Position numbers and translations under genes: made by a program
Assembly (NCBI GenBank): GCA_002917775.1
Contig: KZ627153.1
Coordinates: forward strand, 654,278-718,277
Reading direction: 5' to 3'
DNA: 64,000 nucleotides
Source of the DNA: Glaciozyma antarctica PI12
Taxonomy: Eukaryota > Basidiomycota > Microbotryomycetes > Kriegeriales > Camptobasidiaceae
Shown: positions 11,486 to 21,053 of the stretch, piece by piece
Layout of the letters: each line of letters opens with the position of its first letter
Position numbering within the stretch: position 1 is the stretch's first letter
Notes under the pieces: model-generated
Seen by the model: only the letters and a program-made list of their open reading frames with translations
Told to the model about the DNA's origin: nothing
Database searches by the model: none

Positions 11486-13296
11486 TCAACCCAGCCCACA
11501 AAGCCTATTCACCCTCGCAACCTTCCCCAGCTCTCCGACGACTTTCCACAACCCCTCATCCACTCTCCCCACCTCCAATACCTCGAGGTTCGACAACCTC
11601 CGCCCCCAGAGATAGCTCGCTGCTCCGACGATGAATGGGTCTATCCCTCCTGCGTTGAGGGAGATCCCGACCGAATGGGCTAGGGAGTTGGTGTAGAGGG
11701 AGGAGGTGGAGAGGGAGGAGAGAGAGGAGAGAGAGGGGAGGAGCACGGGGAGACGATGGGGGACAGGACGGAGGGAGAGGATTGGGAGGTAGAGCGGGTC
11801 GAAAGCGATAGTGAGACTATGCGTCGTGAAGAGGTGTGAGAGCTTGGAGGGGAGGTCGGTGGGGGAATAAAGCCTGCTCGGGAGGTTAGCGAGCGCGAGT
11901 AGAGGGGGAGAGGACGTACGAGGGGATTGGGAGAGAGGGGGTTGGAGGGGTGAAGAATTGTTGAAGGTGAGAGAGGGTGAGCTGGGGGGAGGGAGGGGGA
12001 GGGAGGGTGGTGCTGGGTTGAGGCGGGACGGGACGAGAGGGCTTTTGGGCGAGGCTTGTGGAGGCGGGGCTTAAAGCTTAGCGAGGCGGGTCGAGAGTGG
12101 GGAGAAGGAGGGTGGGGGAGTGAGGGAGGGGTGGGCGATCGAGGGATGTGGAAGGAGGGAGCTTTGTGCGGAGGTCCGGAAGGAGTGATCTCGTACGCCC
12201 TCTCCTCTCCCCGTCCTCCAAGCTGCAATCCCAATCCCACCCCCGTAGCAAGCCCCAACAACCCCATACTCGCTTCCTTCGTCTCCCGATCCACCCTCTT
12301 GGCCCTCTTCTTCTCCCTCCCGCTCTCACCCTCTTCCTCCATCCAAGGCGTCGCCGGCGTCCCTTCCTCCATCCAAGGCGTCGCAGGCGTTCCCTCGCTC
12401 TCCCCCGCTCCCCAGAACGGCGTAGCAATATCACTAGCCGTCGCGCAGCTGCTCGACCTCCCCCTCCTCGGAACGAAAGGACTCGTAACCTTCGGTGCGC
12501 GAGGCGTTCGTTTTCGTTTTTTCGTCGTGCTGGGCGCTGGGAGTGATTTGGATTGAGGAGGCGGAGAAAAAGGAGGTGGGGAAGAGGAGCGGGAGAGGGG
12601 GGTGGGAGGACCGAGAGCGTAGGAGAAGGGAGGAGGAGCGAACCAGGCTGCGAGAGGTTCTTCGAGGCCGAGTCGGGCTTGCCAGCGCTCGTACTCGAGT
12701 GAGAGGGTTGTGAGGTCGGGTCGACGGCGGGGAGGAGTGCGGTAGGGGATTGAGGAGAAGGCGGGGAGCGTTGGCGAGGGAGGGAGGGGAGGGGAGGAGG
12801 GCGTGGGACCGTGGAGATGCGTCGAGGTGGAGGAGGTGATCTGAAAGGTCTTGCCGACCTTTTCGGCTCGGACAGTGAATCTTTCGCGTGTTCATCAGAG
12901 GCGAGGAGAGGAGAAGAAGGGAGAGGACTCACGGACAGTACTGCTCTGGACGAGGAAGTGTCTTGGGCGTCCTCGAGGGCGGCTTCTTCGACTTGGAGCA
13001 GATGATGTGCATGAACTTGCCCGTCTTATGCTGTGAGATGAGGAGCGTACTGGGTAGGTCCTCAGCAGCTGCAATCGCGCGCGTTTGCTGAAGGAAGTCG
13101 GGGAGGGAGGCGAAGGTGCTGCCGACTGGATGGTACCCCTCCCTCGCAGATGGTTGAGCGTCGTCCAGGGCGACTGTAAGGCCCTTTGGAGCGCGTAGTC
13201 GATGGGTGGAAGAGGGAGAGAGGGCCAGGAACTCACACGGGAGGGGAGATCTTCGTGCGCACCGACCGTCTGAACGCGCAGTCGAGAACTGGCCAA
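11486..13296 (-). CDS. Large unknown protein, Pro/Ser-rich middle
   Basis: At least four exons join in frame. An N-terminal part reads REGYHPVGSTFASLPDF, then TGKFMHIICSKSKK, a weak resemblance to FAR1-type DNA-binding domains (G-x-x-F-x-S-x-x-x-F, then I-x-C-x-x-x-K). A middle segment has LEYERWQARLGLEEPLAAW, a basic patch KKRKRTPRAPK and a long Pro/Ser tract. The C-terminal exon is hydrophobic and ordered-looking: SLYTNSLAHSVGISLNAGG, then VGAASYLWGRR. A 10-residue unit (GTPATPWMEE) occurs twice in tandem. I do not recognise the protein. The 5' end is open: the frame runs on beyond 13296 without an ATG, so the first exon is missing here. A nuclear role is a guess from the basic patch. Confidence 0.5.
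12334..12393. repeat. 30-base tandem duplication in the unknown gene
   Basis: Two 30-base copies, 12334-12363 and 12364-12393, nearly identical, encode the repeated residues GTPATPWMEE on the minus strand. The unit is a multiple of three, so the frame is kept. Confidence 0.85.
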
Positions 13297-13709
13297 CCTT
13301 CGCTGGGAGTCGTTCGTTGAGAGTCAGAGTCAGAGCTCGTCGAAGGAAGAAACTCGAGCGTCAGTTGAAGCGAGTGAGAGAGCGTGAGCTGAGAGGGAGA
13401 GCGAGACGAGCGAGCGACTCCTCCTGAGCGGAGTCCGGATCTTGATTGACTTTGTTCGTTTCTTCATCTCCTGCGAGTTCGAGCTCGCACATAAAGCAGA
13501 GAGTCGAGCGCGCTGAGGAGGAGAGACCGACTGAGTAACAGCAAATCTGCTTCAAAGTTAACAAAATTTGCTTACTCTGAGTTCTCGGGTTCCGGAGTTC
13601 TCCTACTCGCCTGTAGCTCTTCAACGCTTTCGTTCTGTTCTCCTCGCCGCTTTCCTGACAGTCCTGGTCACTGTCCCCGCTCTCCAAACCGTTCACCAAC
13701 CCTCAATTT
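13297..13709. other. Gap between divergent genes
   Basis: About 400 bases. Part is likely the 5' exon of the minus-strand unknown gene, because a minus frame stays open across roughly 13250-13480. The rest should be a shared promoter region for it and the SET-TAD3 gene. Confidence 0.4.
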
Positions 13710-16022
13710 ATGCAAGATAGCGACAATGTCATTCAACTCGAAGTGAGTCCTCCTCTCGAGATTTTTTTCCGGTCCGTCCTACGGCGAGGGAGAGGGGCCG
13801 CAGAGGAGGACGATGGAGTGGGAGAGGCTGTGGAGGTTTAGGACGGCGGGTGCGGTGGAAGCGTGGGTGTATGCGCCGTGTGGGGAGGGAAGGCAGCTGA
13901 GGAGGAACGAGTTCGTTTGCGAGGAGCGGGTGCGGCTGGCGAGGGGATTGTCTCCGCCTGGCTCTCAGGGAGCTCTGCGTACACGCCAAAGGACTCGGAG
14001 AAGCTTCTCAGAGCTGTAGGCGCGGCCGGAGGAGCACCACAGCTGCCACTCGGGCATCCCAAGGTCAAGGAGCTCCTGCTGACCCCGCTCTCCTCCCACA
14101 GCACCACCCTACTAGTAGCCTCACACCTGAGCGCGAAACCAAAACCAGTAAAAACACGGACACCCACAGCAACAACAACAACAACACGAACGGCCTTCGA
14201 CTCTCTCGCCTCCCTCCTCTCGACTCTCTCGCCTCGCTCTCCCTAAGCGACCGCGCCCCGTCGCTCGCCTACTCGTACCCGCCTGCACCGACGTACCCGC
14301 CTCTGACGCCTACGCTCCATTCGTCGCCGATCACGATCCTCTCGACGCCCGACAAGGGACGCGGAGTCTACGCGACGGCGGATTTGGCGCCTGGGACTCT
14401 GGTTGATATCTCGCCGGTCTTGTTGCTTAGCAATTACTATGTACTGATGGAGGAGGAAAGGAGGGAGAGGGGAAGGGAGTGGAGGGGAGCGTGTTGAGGG
14501 GGTACGTCTTTACGTGGAGGGGGAGGGAGGGAGGGATGGCGTTGGCTCTTGGGATGGGTGAGTTCGTCTAGTCTTTGAGAGGGAGAAAGAGCTGATCAGA
14601 GTACGCGTAGGATCCCTCTTCAACCACTCCAAGGATCCCAACGTCTCGTTCGAGCTCAATCCCTCGACCTACACGATCCATTACCGCACCTTCCGCTCCA
14701 TCTCTGCTGGCGATGAGCTCTGCATCTTCGTGCGTTATCTCCCGCCATCCAGCATCTCTTCCTCAGCTAACCCTCCTCGCAGTACGGCCACAAGACGCGT
14801 TTCGACACGGACGAGCCCGAGGAGGACGAGGAGAGTGAAGACGAAGGAGGGCAGTGGGGTGGCCTCGAGGGCATTGGCGCCGAGGTCGTCAACAGGAAGG
14901 AGAAGAAGAAGTGGGACCACGAGATCGTCCCATTCGCGGATCTCGAGTGGAACAAGGTCACGGCGCTCGTCGACCCCGAGGACCAGATTTTGACGACCTG
15001 TGCGTCCCTCTCTCCTCCTCGCTATCCACATGCTGACGAGCTTCAATGCAGTCGACTGCTGGGTCATTGATATCCCCGCCCGCCACGCCCCGACCGCCTT
15101 CCAATTCGTCCGCGCCCACGCCCCCAACATCGAAGTCCTCTCGCACCTCAAGCGAATCCGCCGCCCCGCTCGTCTCACCGGCCCTACCGACGGAGACTCT
15201 CTCGTCTCAGTCCTTCTCTTCCCGCTCCACGCGACCCCCTCGACCTTCCCCTCGATCCTCCAAACCAGCACTCTCGCCTTCCTCGACGCGACGCCTTACG
15301 TCCTCCCCGTTCCCGCTACGATCGCAAGGACCGAAACGCAGGGAGAAGAATGGGGGAAAGTCTGGCCTGTGCAGATGGTCCATATTCGCGAAGGACCGAA
15401 GGCGCTGCCGAGGGCTAAGGGGTGGGAGAGGGTCAAGAAGGCTTGGGTTCGGCGCGAGGGAGAGAGAGTCTGGAAAGCGGCTTTGGATGCTCAGAAGCGT
15501 GGAGAGGTACGTTCTTTCTCCTTCCGTACGCTCCTACGCTGCTAACGAGTTCAACAGCACCCTATCGCCTGCCACGTCACCGACACTTTCAACCCCGCTG
15601 TCCACTCCCCCTCCTCGCTCCCCAAGACCCTCGTCCGAGCACACGACACGCGTCTCTCAACGCACAACATCCTCTCCCACGCCGCCGCCAACGCCATCGA
15701 CGCCGTCGCGATCCTCGACCGACAAGGTCTCCGAGACGCCCCTCTCCTTACCAGCTCCTTACCTCCGCCGTACCTCCTCACGGGGCAAACGGTATTCATG
15801 AGTCATGAGCCGTGTTTGTTGTGCTCTATGAGCTTGTTGCATAGCCGGATCGCGCAGCTTTATTATGTGAGGAGGAGCGCGGGCAGTGGAGGGTGTGGGA
15901 GCGTTTATAGCGTTCATGAGGATGGGGGGTTGAATCATAGATTCGAGGTCTGGGAGTGGAAGGGGGAGGAGGGGGGGAAGGTTAGGATTGGGGAGGGGCT
16001 GGATGTGTTGTTGGATCCGTAG
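13710..16022 (+). CDS. SET-domain / TAD3 deaminase fusion protein
   Basis: Two enzymes in one gene. The N-terminal module is a SET domain: DKGRGVYATADLAPGTLVDI, then MALALGMGSLFNHSKDPNVS, then ISAGDELCIFYGHKTRFD, closest in pattern to fungal Set7-type lysine methyltransferases. The C-terminal module is TAD3/ADAT3: SHLKRIRRPARL, ILSHAAANAIDAVA and the zinc motif SHEPCLLCSMSLLHSRI. TAD3 is the structural subunit that, with TAD2, deaminates A34 to inosine in tRNA. One exon (about 14783-15000) holds both the end of the SET domain and the start of the TAD3 domain, so this is one transcript unit, not two neighbours. The start is uncertain: the frame is open up to about 13980, and ATG 13710 is only a candidate. 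Near 14440-14500 the frame needs either a very short intron or a one-base correction. Confidence 0.8.
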
Positions 16023-16406
16023 AGGGAGCGAGGGGTGCGGGAAGCGATTTCTATTGCGAGGAGTGGGTTTGGTGCACGAGAGGCAGAGTCGAAGCAGTGA
16101 GCGAATCCGGAGGAACGCTGCTCGGGAGAGGAAGGACGGCAGCCACGCGTGCGCAGGATCTGGGGGGAGGAAAGAGCTCCAGGAGAGCTAGTCTCCTCGG
16201 AGTTCTCGGAGTTTTCCCGCCAGATCTCTCTGCGTTTGCAGTCTGCTCTACGCCGTGACCTTTTCGACAGGGCGTGCTGCTCGTTCCAGAAGCTCCATCG
16301 GGAGGCGAGACTGAACCCCTACGACCGGACTCCGCCAGGGTCCAGCTCAAAGGCTGTTCGCTCCCTTTCTCCCTTCCCTTTCCGCCTCCAGAGCCCGCCC
16401 TCACGG
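16023..16406. other. Intergenic region, no gene seen
   Basis: About 380 bases between the SET-TAD3 stop and the next plus-strand gene. It should hold a 3' end and a promoter. Confidence 0.5.
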
Positions 16407-18611
16407 ATGGGTCTCTTCAAAGCGCTTTTTTCGACTCGAAGCAAGAAAAAAGTCGTCGGAGAAGGCTAGTCCTGCGCCCGCCTCTGGGGCTGTCGGAGAG
16501 ACGCAGAGCGGGAAGGAGAGCGGGAAGGAAGGAGCTGCGTTGCGCAGGAGGGAGGAGGAGAGCGGGGAGGACTCGCAGGAGCCCGTTTTTGGGCTCGATT
16601 GAAGGAGCAGCAGGCCTCGGTGAGTTTGCGGACGTCGGGTCGCGGTGGGTTCGAGGTAGCTGACGTGTCGCTGCTCGCGTGCAGTCTGTTCAGAAGCAGG
16701 TCTCTGCTGGAGCGGAAGAACCCCGATCCGACGCTGTCGAGTCAGTGCAGCACGCTGTGCAAGCTACTGGCGCTTCACTCCAGGTGCGTTGGCAGCGGTG
16801 GCGTGGAGAACGGAGGACGCTCACTCACCATTCCTTCCACAGCACAATCACCCGATGATTTCGCCTACTACGATGGATAGGAATTTCATGCAGAGAGAGT
16901 CAGCGGACCAGCGACCTCCTTCTCGCGTCGTTGTGCTGTTGGACGGAGACGCGGACTATGTGAGCTCTTCGTTCTGAGAAGTCGTGTAGACGGGAGGCTG
17001 ATCTGCTTCCTTCCCAGTTCAATTTGTTTTTCCTTCGAGCGAAAGATGGAGGTCGAAACGCAGCTATCGTGTTGCACAAGCGAGTGCGTGCCTGGGTCGC
17101 CGAGAAGGAGGGACCTGTGGCTCGCCAGATCCTCGCATTTTCGCGTCCATCTTTTGGTGCGGCGCTTTCAGTGCGATGCCTTGTACCATTCCTGACCTTT
17201 ATGACGCAGGAACCAGGCTGGCTTGCAGGGATACCTCTTGAGGCACGACACGTTTGGTGGCGAGCTGCAGTCGTTCGTGCGAAGCTTCAACAGTTCTCCT
17301 TTCGCCATGTCCATCCTCGATACTGGATCCGCTTCGCAGTCTGCCGACGAGGCGCTCAAGAGTGCGTTTCTTCCCTCCTCTCCCGGTCGCCGTTCTGATC
17401 TTTTCATCTCGCAGACTATCTTGAGTTCCACATCTACGCCGCCGACTACCTCCTCCTCGGAGGAATTCACGAGAGAGGGTATTCCGACACTCTTCGTCGT
17501 CTCGACGAGCGTCTCAAGAGCAAGGTCTACCTCCTCAGGACGACGCGTTGCTTCGCCCAGCGTCTCGTCGACCTCAAGCTTCCCGAAGTCCAGCTCCCCG
17601 AGCTGTTTGACGGACGCGATCCCAGGCACAGCTTCAAGAACATTGCTGCCGGTCCGTCTCTCACGAGAGGAAAGGGAGCTCGACTGGTTCCTCTCTCTCC
17701 GCAGCGACGACGAGCAACGAGGCTGCGACTGTTCCGCCTGCGACGAATGGTGCTGTCGCTGAGGAAGCTTCGAGTGCGCTTCCCTGCCTTTTGTCGCGCG
17801 CTCTCACTAACTTCCCCATTATCTCCGCAGCTCGGAAGGACGCGAAGGCTGTGGCAGCTACTGGAGAGAGCATCGCTTCCCCGTTAACGGTCAGTTGTGC
17901 CCGAATCAACTGGACTGCCGACCGATCCGCTTTCGCAGACTCGTCCCTCTCCCTCAGCTCTGCCTTCCTGCCCCCCAACCCGCTCTGCAACCCAGGCTAT
18001 CGCGTCGTGTTCGATCCTCGGCCTCATCCCTCCCAGTTCGACCCTCTCGTCGCTCTCCTCATCGACCTTCGCAAGAACGGCCGCAAGAGGCCTCTGCGGT
18101 CGATCGTCGGCGGGACTTTGCGAGCTTCGCATCCCAGGTTGTATTCAAAGTTTAGGACGTACGCGTCGGAGGCGGAGGAATTGGGAATCGTCGTTCTGGG
18201 GACGGGGGGGACGTTGGGTTCCGAATGGATCCAGCTAACAGACGTCGGGCAGCTACCTCCTTCCGTGCGTACCTCCACCGTTGCTCACTGGATCTCCCTG
18301 ACTTTAAAAACCAGAACATGAACCATGCCGTCGCTCAAGCGCTCATTATCCCGCCCGCATTCGTTCCCCTCGTCAACATCCTTCGCATGTACCTCGCTGC
18401 CGAGATATCTCGCCCGGACTGCTCGGACGTCGGCGCGCAACTCAAGCAGTGGTTTCCGAGGATCTAGAAGGAGTCAGGATTCGGGAGCTTCAAGACGTAC
18501 TCGGCGCGTGCGAAGGAGTTGCGGATTGTGGAGATCGGTGGACTGGCGGCGGGGGTGAAGTGGATTGCTTTGACGGAGAGGGCTAGGAGGGGGGTGATTT
18601 CGGCGGCTTTC
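16407..18611 (+). CDS. NYN-like nuclease domain plus two LOTUS (OST-HTH) domains; in-frame stop
   Basis: The N-terminus reads MGLFKALFSTRSKKK, then charged linkers. A NYN/DUF7923-like domain follows (RVVVLLDGDADYFNLFFLRA, NQAGLQGYLLRHDTF, IYAADYLLLGGIHERGY); NYN domains are PIN-like RNases. Near the C-terminus are two LOTUS-like domains: 18037-18234 (FDPLVALLIDL, KFRTYASEAEELGIV, WIQLT) and 18360-18574 (FVPLVNILRMY, SFKTYSARAKELRIV, WIALT). LOTUS domains bind RNA or helicases. A TAG at 18465-18467 interrupts the second LOTUS domain where homologues would have an aromatic residue; the same frame continues to TGA 18609-18611. Near 16443, 16583 and 17110 the frame also needs one-base corrections or atypical introns. 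So this is either a decaying gene or poor sequence. Its makeup resembles animal MARF1. Confidence 0.65.
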
Positions 18612-19048
18612 TGAACGACGTGCTTGGATCTGCAATTTCCAGTCGCTGGATCTGGAGAGGGGGAGAAGGAGAGAGGAACTTCGCTGCCGAGGCGCTGCCT
18701 TGCGACGCAGCATTCCTCTCCTTTTCCTCGCTCGCTGGTGCCTCGCCCAGCACTCTTGATTAGATTCGGCTGAGCATAGATGCCTTACTTCGTAGGAACG
18801 GACGTGTGCGCAAGCTCCATCTCCGCCCACCCCACCGTCGTCGCTCCCGAATTAAATCAATTCATCGTGCCAGTGGGGAGATAACTGAATATCCTCATTT
18901 CCTCATGCTCAGGCCAGCTTGGTGTTGAAGCCCACCACGCCCCTTCGAAGCGACAAAACAGCTCAGAGCCTCTCCCAAGCCAGCACCACCACCAGCTCCT
19001 CTCCGTCTCGCGACCTCCTTCACCTCAGCTACCCCCTCCTCCCCCGCC
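18612..19048. other. Intergenic region, no gene seen
   Basis: About 440 bases between the NYN-LOTUS gene and the capping-protein gene; presumed 3' end plus promoter. Confidence 0.5.
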
Positions 19049-20469
19049 ATGGCCGACCTCGAAGCCCGGCTCTCCGCTGCCTCGACCTTCCTCCTGCAGT
19101 CCCCTCCAGGCGAAGGTAAGCTTATCCCTGCGTTCTAAAGCGCCGCACTAACCCACCAACTGCAGTCGACGACTGCTTCAACGACGTGCGCGCGATAGTC
19201 GGCGACGACGCGGCGCTCGAGGTGGGGATCCTCCCCGCGTTGCAGAGGTACAACGAGGAGCAGTTTGTGATTGTTGAGCTGGAGGGGAAGAAGGTGAGCA
19301 GCTTGATTAGAGAGGAGGGACGGAGCTGATGCGTGAGGCAGGCCCTCGTTACTGAGGCGAGCAAGCTGGAGGACGGGCGGTACATCGAGCCGAGGAGTGG
19401 GGTGTCGTTTGCGTTCGATCATATGCGTGTCGTACGTCTCTCTCCGTACCAGCAGGAGTGCAGCTGACCCCAAGCGCAGGCGGCATCGGATTCCAAGCCC
19501 ATCACCACCGACCCCGAGACGGAGTCCCTGCGGTTCGTCGCCCTCCACTCCAACACGAGCTCTGCTGAACCCTGCGCAGATATGAGCTAGACAAGATCTT
19601 TGCGCCTTACATCGCCAACCACTACAGCGAAGGGACTTGCGCCGTCTACGCGCTCAAGGACCCGGCGTTCCCGACCCCTGAGCCCGTCGCCGTGGAGGAA
19701 GCTGCTCCTGAGGTCGTGGAGGACGAGGTTCCGGAGGCTGTGAAGGAGGATAAGGTGGTGGAGGAGGTGGTGGAGGAGAAGGTCGAGGAGGAGAAGGTGG
19801 AGATGGAGGTAGACGAGCCGGCCGTCGTCGAGGGGCAGGAGCCGGCGCCAGCTGCTGAGGAGGAGGAGGTGGAGACACCCTTCGTCGCCGAAGAGGAGGA
19901 AGCACCTGCTCCAGTCCCAGAACCTACTCCCACCGCACCCGCTCTCCCTCCCCCCATCCAATCCCGCATCTTCGGCCTCTACCTCGTCGGAAACAAGTAC
20001 AACCCCTCGAACTACTGGTGCGTCCTCTCCCTCCCTTCCCTCCTTCCTAACTGACGAGCTCACCCATAGGACCGGTCGCTGGCGATCAGTCTACAAAGTC
20101 GACTACGCCGCCGGCACTCTATCCGGAACCACCTCCATCGCAGTGCACTACTACGAACAAGGTCCGTCTCCTCTCTTCTCCCTCTTCTCACTAACCCCTC
20201 GCACAGGAAACGTCCAACTCTCTACAACCCTAACCTCCTCCGTCCCCCTCCCCTCCACCCCAAGCGCACCCTCCATCATCGCCCTCCTCAAACTCTCCGA
20301 AGCCGCCGCGCAGTCGAAGGTTGCAGAGGCGTATGCGAACCTTGCGGAGGAGGGGTTTAGGGGGCTCAGGAGGGCGCTGCCGAAGACGAGGAGTAAGCTC
20401 GATTGGGCGAAGATTGCGAGCTATCGGTTGGGGAATGAGCTGGGAGGCGCGGTGGGGCCTGAGGTGTAG
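19049..20469 (+). CDS. CAP1: F-actin capping protein, alpha subunit
   Basis: Starts MADLEARLSAASTFLLQSPP and shows the family blocks GEVDDCFNDVRAIVGDD, YNEEQFVIVELEGK, FDHMRV, YIANHYSEGTCAVYAL and NYWTGRWRSVYKV, ending in an amphipathic C-terminal helix (GLRRALPKTRSKLDWAKIA). The alpha/beta heterodimer caps barbed ends of actin filaments at cortical patches. Between ALKDPAF and SRIFGLYLVGNKYNP there is an insert of about 95 residues, almost all Glu, Val, Ala and Pro (19674-19958), absent from the roughly 265-residue standard protein. Exons join in frame and the stop is TAG at 20467-20469. Apart from the insert the gene looks normal and functional. Confidence 0.92.
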
Positions 20470-20836
20470 AGGGATGTGGAATGGCAGGTTTGTTTTTGGT
20501 GCGGTAGCTAGATGTTGGGCTCGAGCCTGTGCGGGCTGGGGGAAGGAGAGCGGGGGCTCTCCAGAACGCCCGAACTCTCTCGCGCAAACAACCCAGACTA
20601 GCTGTATTCCTAAAAGAGTACGGCACCACATGAAGCTTTGCCGATCCGGACGAAAGGATCTGCCTCCAGAGCAGCTCTTGAGCGTGCGGTCGCCAGACGC
20701 GAGAAACGAGAGAGGCGCAGCGGAGAAACTCGTAGCGCTCGGTAGGCGGGTTGATTGGGAGCTCGATGCAGAAGGGTGGAGCGAAGCTTAAAATTCTTTT
20801 GAGAAGCCCTGCCGGTAGGGATTGGATGTTGGCCAT
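20366..20836 (-). CDS. F-box-like short protein or gene fragment
   Basis: The first 80 residues look like an F-box: SLPAGLLKRILSFAPP, then LRCASLVSRVWRPHAQELLW. The Leu-Pro start and the Leu-x-x-Val-Cys/Ser-Arg-x-Trp core are typical of Skp1-binding F-boxes. After that the sequence turns into Ser/Pro-rich text that lies antisense to the last exon of the capping-protein gene, which suggests the frame there is not genuine. No leucine-rich or other substrate-binding repeats follow. It may be a truncated relic of a larger F-box gene, or a short gene whose later exons I could not place. Confidence 0.4.
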   Translation of the reverse strand: MANIQSLPAGLLKRILSFAPPFCIELPINPPTERYEFLRCASLVSRVWRPHAQELLWRQILSSGSAKLHVVPYSFRNTASLGCLRERVRAFWRAPALLPPARTGSSPTSSYRTKNKPAIPHPSTPQAPPRLPAHSPTDSSQSSPNRAYSSSSAAPS

Positions 20837-21053
20837 GGTGGAGACGCGGGGAGGAGAAGGCGAGGAGGAGGGGGGAGAGAGTTGCGTTCACAGAGCCTGC
20901 GACGAGCTGTCAGGGAAGAGCAGCGCGGTGTAGCGGTACTCGAACTTACCACTGGCTGCGTGTTGAGAGCTAGGAAGCTGTAGCCGACGAAGGAGAGGTC
21001 AAAAGAGGAACCGCCTCGAGAACGGTCCTTGTCCTCCACCACTCGTCCTCACT

